This document shows positions 24,300-37,760 of a stretch of 64,000 nt of DNA, one piece after another. Each line of letters begins with the position of its first letter. Within the stretch, counting starts at the first letter, position 1. Source of the DNA: Nymphaea colorata (taxonomy: Eukaryota; Streptophyta; Magnoliopsida; Nymphaeales; Nymphaeaceae); assembly GCF_008831285.2 (NCBI RefSeq), contig NC_045147.1, forward strand, positions 11,659,427 to 11,723,426, in the 5' to 3' direction. A program made the translations under genes and the position numbers. Under the pieces are notes generated by a model. It saw nothing but the letters and a program-made list of their open reading frames with translations. It searched no databases and was not told the origin of the DNA.

Positions 24300-25325
24300 C
24301 GCTCCCAAGAACTTCCAATTTACCTCAACATTTATAATAATTGCATTGTTTACCTGCATCGCTTTGACAGCCTCACTCTCGGGCCCCATGTTATCGTTAG
24401 GAAATAATTTCTCAGATGGCGATGGTGTATGAGAGGCAATTTTCACGGTCGGCGGGTGGTCTTCTGTTAATTATTTGACAGGCCTTTATGGACAAGTTGG
24501 CCATGTCGACTCCAATTTGGCTGATTCATTAACTTGGGTGAGCCCCATCCCCGGGTTTCCCATTGATTGATCAAGTTTTGTTTTGCAGGTGACTCAGTCA
24601 AACTAAACCCGAATATAAAAAATACATTAACCAACTAAAAATTTTCAGTTTTTGTAATGTAATTTTTTCTTTTCAATTAGTTAGGGTAGAAACACGGCTT
24701 AGGCGGCCCCCACTCCCTCAGCCCCTAGTCGTACGGGTTGCTAGTTGTGCGACGACATGCCAATGTTAGTCATCGTGGCTGGGAGGCACGGTCAGACACC
24801 AATTATGTAGGAGACTTGTTCCAATCCCTTACTTTTTTTTTTTTTTTATGTAAGGGCATTTTAGATATTGCATATCCAAGCACTGAGGTGGGTGCTTCCA
24901 ACTTCACTCAAGAATGATTTTGGCTGTGTAATTGGTTGATTGACAACTAAAACGAAATGTGTAACTTGCATTTATTTTCTTTCTTGATCCAAGTTATTTT
25001 CTTTTTTTTTTAAAGGTTTTCTGTCATTTTTTTCTTTGTCCTTATACAAAGTTTCTTTATGAGTCATTTGGTAGTGAGAACACTTTGTGACTAACTTAAT
25101 AAAACCTGTTTTAAAGATTGGGCCTGTATTTTGTGACTAACTTAATGAATCTATCTCAAAACGGGCACCATATATCGGTGGTATAGCTTATGAATTGCTG
25201 AACTCTTTGATCAAGTTTCAAAAAAGCAAACAAGAAATAGAACCACACCAAATACAGCTCCTACTGCATGCATTGTTTGTAAACGTCCTAAAAAAATAAA
25301 CTAAAATTCTTCATTGTCTCACCAT
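24300..25325 (-). pseudogene. SDR relic: partial exon 3 and first exon
   Basis: 24300-24353 (minus) reads VNNAIIINVEVNWKFLG after a TGCAG acceptor, a clear relative of exon 3 in genes 1, 2 and 4. Its downstream half is cut off exactly where a hAT-like tail (AGCTAGCAGGGGGGCGGG on the minus strand) begins. About 1 kb upstream in the transcript direction, 25190-25325 matches the intron-1 and ATG-exon region of SDR gene 3 (22720-22862), including ATG followed by GTGAGA at 25323-25325. No exon 2, 4 or 5 remains. This is a dead copy derived from a gene-3-like duplication. Confidence 0.7.
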
Positions 25326-25388
25326 TCTTCCCTCTCCTATCAATTATAAGCAGTGGCAACCTCAAAAGGTACAGGATTATATGTATGT

Positions 25389-27096
<1,708 letters not shown>

Positions 27097-27262
27097 GGGC
27101 AGGAGCCAGGATTTTTTGTGGGTTAGATTTGGGTAGGGCTAAACTTAACTCACACTAAAAAAAGTACGTGTAAGCAAAAAAAAAAAAAAAATTCAATTTT
27201 TACACTATATATTTGGGGTGGGGCCATGGCCTAGGCGCCCCCCCCTTCCCTTTGCCCCTGTG
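27097..27262. mobile_element. hAT-like MITE
   Basis: Starts GCAGGGGCAGGAGCCAGGAT and ends CTTCCCTTTGCCCCTG, giving a short terminal inverted repeat CAGGGGCA. The inside is AT-rich with a poly-A run, and the sub-terminal GGGGCCATGGCCTAGGCGCCC is shared with copies near 33700-33760 and 24690-24740. No transposase. A clear 8-bp target duplication was not confirmed. Confidence 0.5.
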
Positions 27263-29102
27263 TGCAGACCTATTACAGACGAGAGGTGAAAAGCGAAAGG
27301 GGCCAACCAGGTGACCCAGTTGTGATGACCCAGTTGTGAACGAGAGGGGAGTCTTTCCTCTTTTCTATATATCCAGCTTGTTACGTTCAGAAAGCAGCGT
27401 TTTTTGATCCAACAATATATATTTAGCAACCGACAATATAAATAAATAAAAAAATTATATATATATATATATCGAAGAACAGAGCAGATCTTTATATATA
27501 ATTTTAATATTGAGGCAAATGGAGGCTACCTGGTTTCTAGAGGTGATCGTGTCTGCTTGCCTTGCTAAATGACTTGAAGCTGCAGCTGGTTAAACTCGTT
27601 CTTCAACCTTACCCAATCAGACAAATTCTTCCTATGGCCCTATGCTCTTACCTGGATTCGGGACATTTTTGGAAGAGATTAGATATTTGGTTTTTTCACT
27701 TTCCATCTTTTTCCCCTGCAGGGAGACTTATAACTTCCTTATGGTGGGGGTACTCTGGTCATTTCGCATTTTTTTTTTTAATGCAGGGGTGGTATATAGA
27801 GACAAATTCATTAAGAAATGGGAATGTCAACGAATCATATTAGAATATGTATTCTAATTGAACATTTATCGAATATTCAAATATTCAGATTCAGATTCAA
27901 ACACAAATAAATAAAAGTCATATACAAATCTAAAAACCAATTTTACAGTTTAAATTTGATTTTTACATTCATATCTAAATCCAAATCTGAACCGAATTTG
28001 GCCGGTTTTCAAAAGGATTACATGTAAGATACTAAAATAATTCAGCTCCCCATTTTAATAAGATAACGACAAGCATTTGTAAACTTTGTTGGTCTAGTAC
28101 GTTTTATTTTTCCAATTTCTCTAACCATTCCTATTAGCTTTTAATTCCTCTAAGACAAAAGAAGAGTCCAAAAAGCTGACATGCAAAGGACGAACTTCTT
28201 TAAGATCGTTTAATTTGACATTTAGCTATGCTTCTTTAACAAATGAACTGTCAACGGCATAAAATTTCCATGGATCTTCAAGATGCAGATTTCCAGTTAT
28301 ACAAGAGAGGTATTAGTGATCTAAACCTAAATACGAATCCATTCATCTACATTCAAGCACATAGGCAACATCTACTCATGTTCACTACATTGTTCGTCTT
28401 TATGATAAGAACTACTATAGTTTGCTACTAAGTTATACTGCTTAAATAAGAAGACATAAAAAACATCTATACAGCTTCACAGCAAGTAATGTTTTCCTCG
28501 GTGAGGTGGTTGCAGAGTGTTATGGGAGTGCAAAGAACATTGTGTTTTAAATGCTTCATGCTCTTACCACACGTGAATGAACCTGCGAAATTAGAAGTTC
28601 TTACGGTGGTGAAATCAAGTCAAATTCTTCAAGGTTCTAAAAAAAAATTACATGGCTACTCTACCATCTAAAGGCTCAGTAATATCCAATAGCTCTCATT
28701 CATGATCTGCTACTGCTAATTTTAATTTTAGATTGATTTTTACTGCAAATCTATCTCCTATAGATGCCAAGGGGATAGGCCCTCCTAATTCCCCTGCATC
28801 TTCATCTCTCCATTATTTGGAACTTGCAACCACTCTTGAAATGGACACGATGGATTAACAAGAAAGAAACTTACAGCCAATTGTGTGTGTGTGTGTGTAC
28901 TGTTGCAGATATGGTGATATAAGCATATAAAAAAGAACGTCCATATTACTGTTGACAAAAAGCAATTGTTTGCTGTGGTTGCTAACATGTTATACTAAAA
29001 GTTTTCAGTGGGGAGTATGGGGATCTTAAATCCATGAATTTCAAAACTTGAAGACCTTGAGATTAAATCAAATGTGAAGGAGAGGCAAAGGTTGTTGATC
29101 GG
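27263..29102. other. Intergenic, no gene seen
   Basis: Includes a degenerate repeat at about 27820-28020 rich in ATTCAGATTCAGATTCAAA and TCCAAATCTGAACCGAA, which resembles the GGATTCGGAT-type repeat at 41480-41800. A (GT)n run lies near 28883-28898. Small open frames have no similarity I recognise. Confidence 0.5.
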
Positions 29103-29107
29103 TTAGA

Positions 29108-29981
29108 TGTTGGAACTTTCTAGAGAGAAGATTATGCTGGATTCTTCTAGAGAGGAGATTAAGTTAATCAACAATGATATTCTTGGAAGGGGGCTGCGAC
29201 AATCTTGGATAGAGATATCTCTCCTAATTTTTTGTGCTCTATCCCTAACGTTTCTCCCCTTCCACCTCGAGCATGTAAGTACAACTATAAATACCTCTCA
29301 TGTATCATCGAGTGATTCAAGTTCTCAATGAAAGAAGATCTCCTCTCTTCTCTGGTGGATGTAGGCTAATATGCCGAACCACGTAATTCTTTGTTCTCCA
29401 TAGTTGATTGTTATATACCATCACTAAATTTAACATGGTATCAGAGCAGGATGCTTGAAGAAGAAGATCAATGCCCAAAGATGGCTCGCAGACGACCAAA
29501 GAGATCGCTGCCTTCTTCACCAAAGCGAGGACTCATCCTATGAACAAAATATTCAAGAATCAAGCTTGAAATTTCTGAATTGCTGTTAGAGCATGATCTG
29601 CCTCCACAAAATCTCCATGGCAAATTTGGACTTTGTGAAATGCCGTCTAATTTGAGGGCAGATGAAAAGAATGATGGTTAACGGCACACATATGATATGG
29701 ATGCCAACATCATGGTAAAGATCAATTAGAAAAGATCATGGCAAAAATCAAGACGATGGATTCTGGAAACAGTTACAGCAAAAACCAAGGAACTGTTTTG
29801 TTGATAATAAATATCTTGTAACAGCTCCTTAAAATAAGGAGTTATCTCATCTATAATGTCTATATAAGAGATTGACATACTTTGTCAATTTTAAGGCCGA
29901 GGGCCTTCCGTAGGTAAAGAAAATATGCTCAACGTTAATTCCCTAAGCTTTTTTTCTATTATTGCTTTATGTTTTTCAACA
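29108..29981 (+). mobile_element. Small non-autonomous LTR-retrotransposon-like element
   Basis: Starts TGTTGGAAC and ends TTTTTCAACA, flanked by the 5-bp direct repeat TTAGA (29103-29107 and 29982-29986), as expected for LTR-element integration. A 328-bp 5' LTR-like segment (29108-29435) contains TATAAATACC and ends AACA. It is followed at once by TGGTATCAGAGC, the primer-binding site complementary to initiator Met tRNA used by many Copia elements. No gag or pol can be read. The right end carries promoter/leader-like words (CTATATAAGAG, CTTCCGTAGG) but is not obviously the same sequence as the left LTR, so it may be chimeric or strongly decayed. Confidence 0.7.
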
Positions 29982-30239
29982 TTAGAACGAGGCAATCGAC
30001 AGTGGCAGAGGCCTGGTTGATGAAACATTATCTAAATTTTAGATTCAACCACACACACACACATACACATTGTATTTGTTAATTTGCTTCTTCAATAAAT
30101 GGGGGCTTTCCCCTGCATGTTGTATTGAAAAGCAAGACATGCACCCATTCGGGAAGCCGCAGTTAAAAAAAAAAAAGACGTTAAATAATTAGTAATGCAC
30201 TTTTTTCGTTTGCAATAGTTTGCTACTAAAACAAATTTT

Positions 30240-32080
30240 TAAGCAATGAAATTACAATTGTTGATCTATTCACAGACCTCATTCCGAAGAAATCTTGTGA
30301 TATTTTCGAAGCACAAGGGTGTGTAAATGATCAACATACCTCTGTTTAAGTAAAAAAAAGGTTTAGTAACTCGAACCCATCTTGTTTGAGTAAACAAGTT
30401 CACACTCCGGCTCGAACTCATCATGTCCGAAGACTGTGGCACGATTAGTTCAAATTCTTTGAGAAGATGGGGTTCATTTTTTAAATTATTTTTTAGTAAC
30501 ATTTTCATTCCATCAGAACAAAAAATATCTAATATGTCGAAAATTTTTGGGGCTTGACCCTTTTTGATTAACTCAGGAACAAATTAAAAACTGAGTAGCT
30601 CCATGTGTTGCGTGGTCTTACACAAATTAACCTACATTTCATATTGGGCGTCTCATTCTCTTCTCTTACCTACTGGTCTTTTTTATATGTCGCAGGGCGA
30701 GCTTTCACGAGATTGAGTTGCATGCACACCTCTATGCGCACAACAAATATGCACCATGGGAAAGAAAGTAGGAAGCAGTGGCATTTTAGATTTCTTTAAA
30801 GCTATATACATTTTAATCTTTTAATATTTCATAATTCTCATTTTTTCCTTTCAAAAGTCTTCATTTTTCACTTTAATGGAGACGTTTTAGTCATTACATA
30901 CTCCTCTGCATACACCGGGATATGTACATAACCAACTTTGGAGCTTCGAGACCAGGAGCCGGATATATGGTAAAAACCTTGACAAATAAAAATAATGACT
31001 TGGGAGCTTAAATGCATGCTTGGGCAACGTGCATGGAAATCAGCTTGGCTTTTAGAGGCCATTCGGTACAGTGAATCTGCTCAAAAAATAAGAAAAATTA
31101 ATTGAATATTTGTCAAAGTGTTATATGCATCTACCCCATGTTTTAGAACAAATTCATAAAGTTTTACCATTGCTAAACAACCCCTTAGTGCACACCTCGT
31201 TCATAAGGTTGCCTTTCAAAACCAAGGTGTAGGGATATACAAGAAGCCAACTCGAGCTTGACTTGAACTGGTAATTTTTCTTAGGTTTTGTTTCTAGTGA
31301 GAAATTATTATTATTATTTTTTGCTAGCTTCTACAATTTTATCCTGCGGCTTTTTGTTCTTATTTAGTACCAAGATTCCGTTCGTGGCACGGCCCTAGAA
31401 AGATAACTATGTTGAGCACATGGGACTAGATTGCTTTAATAAATAATCCTGACACATGCCATATTTTCTTTCCATTTTTTAAAATTATTTTTGTTACTTT
31501 TTTCATTTTTTAAATTTATTTTCATTACCATTTCATTCCCTTAAAACAAAACAATATCCAATAGTTAGATAGTAGTCGTGGGCACCAAATCCATGCACCG
31601 TCAATACACTCAATAACGTTAATGCTGAGTGGTTAATATTGAGTGTATCAACGTGAATATGTGTGTGCGCGCACGCGTGTTTCCCTATTTTTGATATAAA
31701 AATAACTTGAATTCAGCACGAAGAGAAGTAGATCGGGAGGCTAATTAAAGCTATCTAAAGCTTTAGGTGCATGAAGAAAGAACAAAAATTTGCTCACACA
31801 CATGAAATATGAGCATTCACGGCTGTATTAAATCTACCAGATCTAACTCTCAATTCATTTAGCTCTTTCGTCAGTGCACGATCCACTTGCAACAAGATTT
31901 TTGACTTAGTTCCTTGCCCGTAGAAAACACTTTAAATAAAACGCGAACTTGAAAAATTCTATAGTAAATTGTCTATTTTGATATGCAGCACTGCATTTTT
32001 ACGACATGAAAGATCAACCGCCTAAAATTTCTGAATATTGAAAGGTACGGATACCCAGTTATTCAACGAAAATACATATC
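30240..32080 (-). pseudogene. Segmental copy of SDR gene 3 introns; exons lost
   Basis: 30255-30310 matches the intron-4 start of gene 3 (GTTGATCTATTCACA.ACCTCATTCC). It is followed by blocks matching intron 3: 30380-30470 with 18500-18610 and 31845-32050 with 20965-21195. The order and orientation are kept, so a gene-3-like copy was duplicated here and its exons 4 and 5 were deleted or eroded. A copy of the ~190-bp repeat (30715-30900) lies inside. No coding potential remains. Confidence 0.65.
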
Positions 32081-32414
32081 TTAAAAACATGTTATCCTGA
32101 TTCACAAACTAAGAAACTCTTGTCCTGACTCTTGGGAGAGAGTTAGTGGAAATGGAATCTTATCCTAATCCATCTAATTGAAAAAACTTCCAACACACAC
32201 ACACACAAGAGAGGGGGGAAATCTAGAGTAAGAGGGAGAAAAAAAAAAGAGCCAATAAAATGGGAATACTTAACAAAATTTGGAGACGAGACGTCCTCTA
32301 GCTACAAGAACAAACCGCAAAAACAGAAATAAAAAGACGAAATATGCAAGACAACTGCCCAGTAAAACAAAATAAGAGGGGTGTAGAGAGAGTGAATAGA
32401 AAGAGCGGCACAGT

Positions 32415-32560
32415 CACCCAGCCGCAGATGGAGGACGGTGCCGTATCCAAATAGCAAAATGAGCATCTCCCTGCACAAGACGAGACACAAAATCCGGCGA
32501 TGAGAAGGTGCTCCTGAAGATCCTGTTGTTGCGTTCCTCCCAAATGCGCCATCAAGAGGA
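32415..32560 (-). mobile_element. LINE 3' fragment (C-terminal region of non-LTR reverse transcriptase ORF)
   Basis: On the minus strand a frame reads WRIWEERNNRIFR, the conserved tryptophan-rich motif near the C-terminus of plant LINE ORF2 (zf-RVT region), followed by a QGDAHFAIWIRHRP-like stretch. A-rich tracts downstream (about 32190-32330 on the plus strand is the 3' side) fit the tail of such an element. Only a truncated piece is present. Confidence 0.6.
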
Positions 32561-33030
32561 AATGAGAGAGAGAGTGGAATCGCTTTTAAAAAGTAATTTA
32601 CAAGGCCGCTGCTATATAAGTGAAGATAAAACGGCATTGTATGTAATTTATACAACAAACTTAAAATGAAAGCAAGGCATTTTAAGTAACTCAGATAACA
32701 AACTTAAAAATGAAGACAGCGATTGATGTCATGACCATCCCATTTAAATTTGTTGTTTAAAAAATAATCATTTTTTGTTTTTACTACGTCCCTTCTACCG
32801 TAATATTAATGATTCAGTACAACAATTACGAAAATAATTTTTTTAATGTGTAAATAAGAGTGTATAAGCCAACCAAAGAATTGAATTCTGATCCTAAAAT
32901 TCTATGTTGTTTTTTTTCGTTCAGTTGTCAAAATGGAGATTCGATACAAAAAGTTTTAGGATTGTGCAAATCAAATGGCAGTCGTGCAATCAACTTCAAA
33001 ATCCATTCCTAACTTTATATTTTTCTTGCC

Positions 33031-33107
33031 CCCCCCCCCCCAACCCCAACCCCCGCCACCACCCCCACCCCCCCCCCCTCTCTCTCCCCCCCCCTTTTTT
33101 TTTTTGT
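33031..33107. repeat. C-rich/CT-rich low-complexity tract
   Basis: Runs of C of up to 14 separated by AA, GCCACCA and similar words, then CTCTCTC, C9 and T11. The minus strand holds many runs of four or more Gs, so it could form a G-quadruplex, and the plus strand an i-motif. Confidence 0.8.
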
Positions 33108-33574
33108 CCAAAATCAGTCATTGAATAAAGCAAGACTGTTTCTTCGCTAACTTAGGCAGTTTCCGGTGATTACTTCAACAATGGACCAGTCTATAGCCTG
33201 AAGGAGGGATCTGTTAAACAAAGGAGAAATGGAAGATGAATTCTGGACAGTTGTAAAAAGTTGAGACGAAGATAAGACCAAACTTCACTTATAAATACTC
33301 GTGCAGTCTTTACATCTCATTGTAGGTTCTCTTCTCTCAGCTTGTCGATTTCCATTAGAGCTGCAAGTTTTGTGGGCAACGGAAATATCTGCGGAGGCTT
33401 CGGTTGAACAGGTTTCAACAACGATGGTTCACCTTCCCCGGAAGGTTGACACCCTACTCGATTGGAGCTAGGTGCATGGGATTTGTCCATGCTTTCCATT
33501 CACTACTTACAGCTTTGCATGGTCTTTCCTAAGCCACCTGTGCCATTCGACGACATTATCATCTGTTGCTTTCA

Positions 33575-33758
33575 AAGGGGTGGAGCGAGGATCTTTTTCA
33601 GGGGCAGGTCAAACGGTCTAACGCGTTATAAGAGACATTACGCAAAAAAATACATTACGCAACTAATTTTTTAAATTTTTTTAATGTAATTTTTTTTTCA
33701 ATTAGCTGGGGTGCGGCCACGGCCTAGGCGAGCCCCTCCCTCCCTCTGCTCCCTAGTG
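33575..33758. mobile_element. hAT-like MITE with a repeated flank
   Basis: Left side GGTGGAGCGAGGATC and CAGGGGCAGGTCAAACGG; right side GGCCACGGCCTAGGCGAGCCC ending CTCCCTAG. The 14-mer GCGTTATAAGAGAC occurs at about 33621 and again just after the right end at about 33761, as if duplicated or re-inserted. A relative in reverse orientation ends at about 34295 (CCTGGTTCCGCC). Confidence 0.45.
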
Positions 33759-34139
33759 CGTTATAAGAGACACTTCTACAACTCCTTGGGGATCACTAGC
33801 TTTTCCAAGAAATCTGAGAAAACAATTGAACAATATGATATAAGTTAGGAAAACTTTTCAAAAAGCTTTTACAAATTCAAGGATAATAAAAGCATTTTTT
33901 ATTTTTAGAAACAGTCCCGAGTTTTGCTTCAAGAATGAAAAAACACTATAATTATAGAAGCACAGGTTATCATGAACATCACAAGTAAAGCCCTCTTGTG
34001 AAGAGGGCTTTGCTCTGACGTGGCCTTCAGAAGCTTCAGCAATTTGAAGTTGCGAGTGCTTTCTGAAAGAAGGGAATGGATGGTCATTGGAATTGCAATT
34101 GATCTTCAATAAAACACCAATGACATTGGTTGATGGAAA

Positions 34140-34300
34140 ATGGCCCCCACCCAAACTAATTGAAAAAAAAAACATTAAAAAAATTAAAAAATTTTAGTTG
34201 TGCAATGTATTTTTTAGATTCAAGTTCAGTTTGATCCTATTGGATTTGAGGTTAGACTGTTTGGCCCGCCCTTGAAAAAAATCCTGGTTCCGCCTTAAAG
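34140..34300. mobile_element. hAT-like MITE fragment, reverse orientation
   Basis: Ends AAATCCTGGTTCCGCC, the complement of the GGCGGAACCAGGAT start of this family, with TTTGGCCCGCCC sub-terminal. The stretch TTTAGCCCTATTCGGATTCGAGG to about 34350 repeats part of it, and this lies inside the decayed Gypsy gag remnant. Confidence 0.4.
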
Positions 34301-34319
34301 TTCACTTTAGCCCTATTCG

Positions 34320-35260
34320 GATTCGAGGTTGGACTGTTTGGCCTGCCCTTAATACCTTGGGGGTGCTATCATCATCACAAATCTTGAGATCATTGTTGTT
34401 GAAGTCTTGGATAATGTTTTTGAGGACAAAACAATCCTCAGTGTCATAACTAGGGGCGCGATGAAACTTACATAGTTTTTCTTTATTTCCACCCATCATT
34501 TTCGGAGGCTCTGATACTTTTGGCAAGATGATAGTTCCTTGGGCAAGGAGGTATTCCAGGATTTTCTCGCGAGACTGACTAAGAGGAGTGAATTTCCGGT
34601 CATAACTCCAACCTGGGTATTTATTTTTCCTTTCGTCATTGCCCTTGGGTAATTATACGTTCTTCTTGTGATTGATTTCTTTGTCCTGCTTGTAACTGGT
34701 ACTATTGTCATTTCAAATGTCAGCATTAGCTATGAAGTGTGCAGACAACTGACAACTGTGTCCTTTCACTTTTCTATTCATCTTCTTTATACTTAGGACC
34801 AATGATTCCATCAAAATCACCTTCCTCAATTCCTTTCTCTATTGAGTTTGCTTGTTCGATCAACTTGACAAAGGTCTTGATTGGAGTATTGTAGATGAGA
34901 CTTTTCAAGAGCTAGACAAGATTCTTCCTGATGAGTGACAAAGCTTGTATTTCAGAAATTGGCTCATTCATCTTGTTGCATTAAATTCTATATTTTCAGA
35001 TGAATTCTCGAGTTTTTTCTCCTTGTTTCTGACGAAGACTGCAAATGGTACTGAGGGTTGTATGTAACCAAGGTTGGAGCCATTGGAGCATTTTGCTCAA
35101 ATCTTTCGATAAACATGTTAATCAATTTGTCAAATTTCTTTAGTTCGATCGGGTTGACATTTTTTTTTGTACCATTGTGCGGCGATGCCTTCAAGACTTA
35201 TCAGAAAATAGCGAAACAAAGCTATGTTTTTTGTTCGGATTTTGTAGCAATCATTGAAGA
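34320..35260 (-). mobile_element. Decayed Gypsy-type retrotransposon gag
   Basis: Minus-strand frames, interrupted by several stops and shifts, read in order: KKFDKLINMFIERF, EPISEIQALSLIRKNL, NTPIKTFVKLIEQANSIEKG, SREKILEYLLAQGTIILPK and KLCKFHRAPSYDTEDC.LK. The last resembles the C-x-x-H..H-x-x-x-x-C region common to a large plant Ty3/Gypsy gag group. No protease, RT or integrase follows. A relic, not a gene. Confidence 0.65.
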
Positions 35261-36744
35261 AGGTTGAAAGATGAGGCTGTGCATCTCGGGCCTATTTTCA
35301 GATGTTGTTCTAGAAACCCTAAACTCCTTTTTCCCTTATCAATTTCTTTGTCAATGCAACTCCCAAGTAACATCTATTATGTGGCTTGAATTTCATAAGC
35401 AGCCATATAGTTGTTGGAATAAGGATGCAAATCCAAGGGATCAACAAAACAGTGGAACAAGATCCCTAGCATTAGAACACATTGCCGCCAAGCACAACTA
35501 ATTTTTAGAAAAGTGATGCAAATCCATCTTTGCTGATTCCAGGAGACTAATCCTGGGATGTTGATACGAAGATTTTAATAAAAAATGAACATTTACTCAA
35601 CTAAATATTCGCCTTCTTTAGTTGCATTTGAAAATATTACCTTTGATTTAAGTATAAGTGCACCATGAGGCGCATTTTAACCTTGTGTGCCCATAATAAT
35701 ACACTCTGCGTGAAAAGAAACACAGACCAGACATTGTCTCACACATTTCTGTTCATATAATAACTAATAAAAGTTCAATGTCCTAGTTGCAGACGATCAT
35801 ATAGTTTGCATCCAAATAGTTTTCTTGATTTGCATAAAAACAGATTATATTATTCAATTAAATTGCATCCACATACTTCTAGGAACAGCTGCCCATAATT
35901 TCAGGAACAGTTTTTTAGTCATTCATAAAAGTGTATATTGTTGTTGTGAAAAAACTCCTTACATTTTCTTGTCTCTCCATTTCCACATACACTTGTGTGC
36001 ATCAATCAACCCAAGTAAAATTGATCATATTCTTCCTAACCCATCCATTTTTAATTGTTTCCATGCACTAAAGGAAGATTATCCCAACTACATAGTGAAA
36101 TTTTAAGGTAATCCATGTCAATTCTATATTAAATGAAAAAGTTAGATGATGGGATGTTTTTTTCTCTTCTTCTTTTTTAAGATGAATGTTTACTTTTTTC
36201 TACCTCTCCGATGAGACGTTGTAGCCCAACCTATGGCCTTATGATGTGAGGTTACACAGAGCATGTTTCGAGACCTTTTTATGATTTATAAATGTAACAC
36301 ACTAGGTCGTGTCAACGTCCATGGGCATCATAAGATAAACCCCTTGAAAATGGTCTACCTTGCCACCTAACACGCTACGGCCTTCGAGGGTGCTAGAATG
36401 TTTGAATGGGAAATTTAACATCCTACTTTTCTTTTCCCACCATAACTTTCATGTTTTCCCTTTTTCTTTCCTTGTTACTTTTCTTTCTTTACCTAAGGAT
36501 TTAAGATCTTCATTTGCAGGTGTGTGCTTCTTCCTTTCCTATCTTGTCTTTGTCTAAAATATCATATCCGCATTGGAACGGTTTCCTAAGTTACAAATTT
36601 ATTATGTACCATGAGCTTATTTATTTCCTCCTAACTTAATTTCCTGTCAGGGCATGTGATGGTCCCGTTGCTCTTTCTGATCTTGTTGCTTTTGCTTACT
36701 GACTTGACCTTGGAATTCTTATGTAGATGTTGGAAGGCTAGTGC
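35261..36744. other. Intergenic, no gene seen
   Basis: AT-rich DNA without a recognisable coding exon, RNA gene or transposon end. Confidence 0.45.
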
Positions 36745-36945
36745 CTAGGGTAGAGGCAGGTGTGGGCATGATGTCGGCAATTGCTCATACAGTCCACAAA
36801 AACGTGTCTATTTTTATATTGAGTCTATTTTTATATTGAAATCTCATGAAAGTTCTTCTCATTTACATACAGATATTTTTTAAAAATTAAAAATTATATA
36901 ACTAATATCCTTTAGCCAAAATTTTCTGACTCGGCCCCTAGTAAG
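36745..36945. repeat. Small TE-like sequence ending in GACTCGGCCCCTAG
   Basis: Starts near CTAGGGTAGAGGCAGGTGTGGGC and ends CAAAATTTTCTGACTCGGCCC followed by CTAG. A shorter relative sits inside the SDR pseudogene at 37505-37635 with GGGTAGGTGTGGGT and CAGAATTTTCCGACTCGGCCC ends, which shows that it is a mobile sequence. Confidence 0.5.
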
Positions 36946-36956
36946 AGCATCACAGT

Positions 36957-37760
36957 TAGAGGTTGGAAGGTTCTACGTATTTAAAAAAGAACTACAAGTA
37001 TTGTGGTTCATTTTGCAATTCATAAGAACCTAGCTAAGTGCAAATACAAAACCAAAATTTAGATCACCAACTTAACTTGGAGGCGGATCCAAGTAAAATC
37101 TGGCCCACTTATATGATTCATATACAGGTGAAATTTCAACGGCGCCACGTTCCAATAAATATCCAAACAAGAAAGATAAATTAAGGATGAGACAAATTAA
37201 TCTGTTGATAGAAGTCCAGTTGTACTCACTGCACTTATGAGAAAAATGTAGAAACAAAAAACAAACAACACCATGCATTTGCTTTCGAATACCAGATCTG
37301 TTTCGGTGATCATCATGGAAGTGGTGACCTGCTGGGCCACCTTGGGGAAGGAGAGCAATTGGCGGCACCTTCAGCCGGAGAGAGATCGCCGGTGGCGAAG
37401 CTCATGTCAGTAATCACAAGCTTTGCCGTTCAATTCAAAGGCCAAGAGGCGGGTGTATGCATTCAATGCAACCTTGGAGATTGTGTAGGAGGGGAACTTG
37501 AGGGTAGGTGTGGGTTAATTGTGGGTAATTCTAAAAATTCTTAATTTTATATTGATATTTCTGAGTAATTTTTCATCCATTAATTGATTATTTGAATATA
37601 TATTTGACCAGAATTTTCCGACTCGGCCCTTGCTTAGGGGCCACTTGTCCATGCCCTTCTCCGCACCCCACCGATCTTCTGCTCTGTAAAGCCAACCGCA
37701 TCAGAAAGCTGCTTCCTCAATTCATCATCCCCTATAAGCTGCTATCATCATTGTTGATTT
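36957..37760 (-). pseudogene. SDR pseudogene: exon 5 and 3' flank with an insertion
   Basis: Exon 5 homology runs from about 37735 to 37310 (minus), nearest to gene 4. It is broken by a ~130-bp insertion at 37505-37635, an internal deletion around 37655-37665 that shifts the frame, and loss of the last C-terminal codons. The 3' flank (36957-37310) is nearly the same as 56264-56620. No exons 1-4 are seen upstream. Confidence 0.8.
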
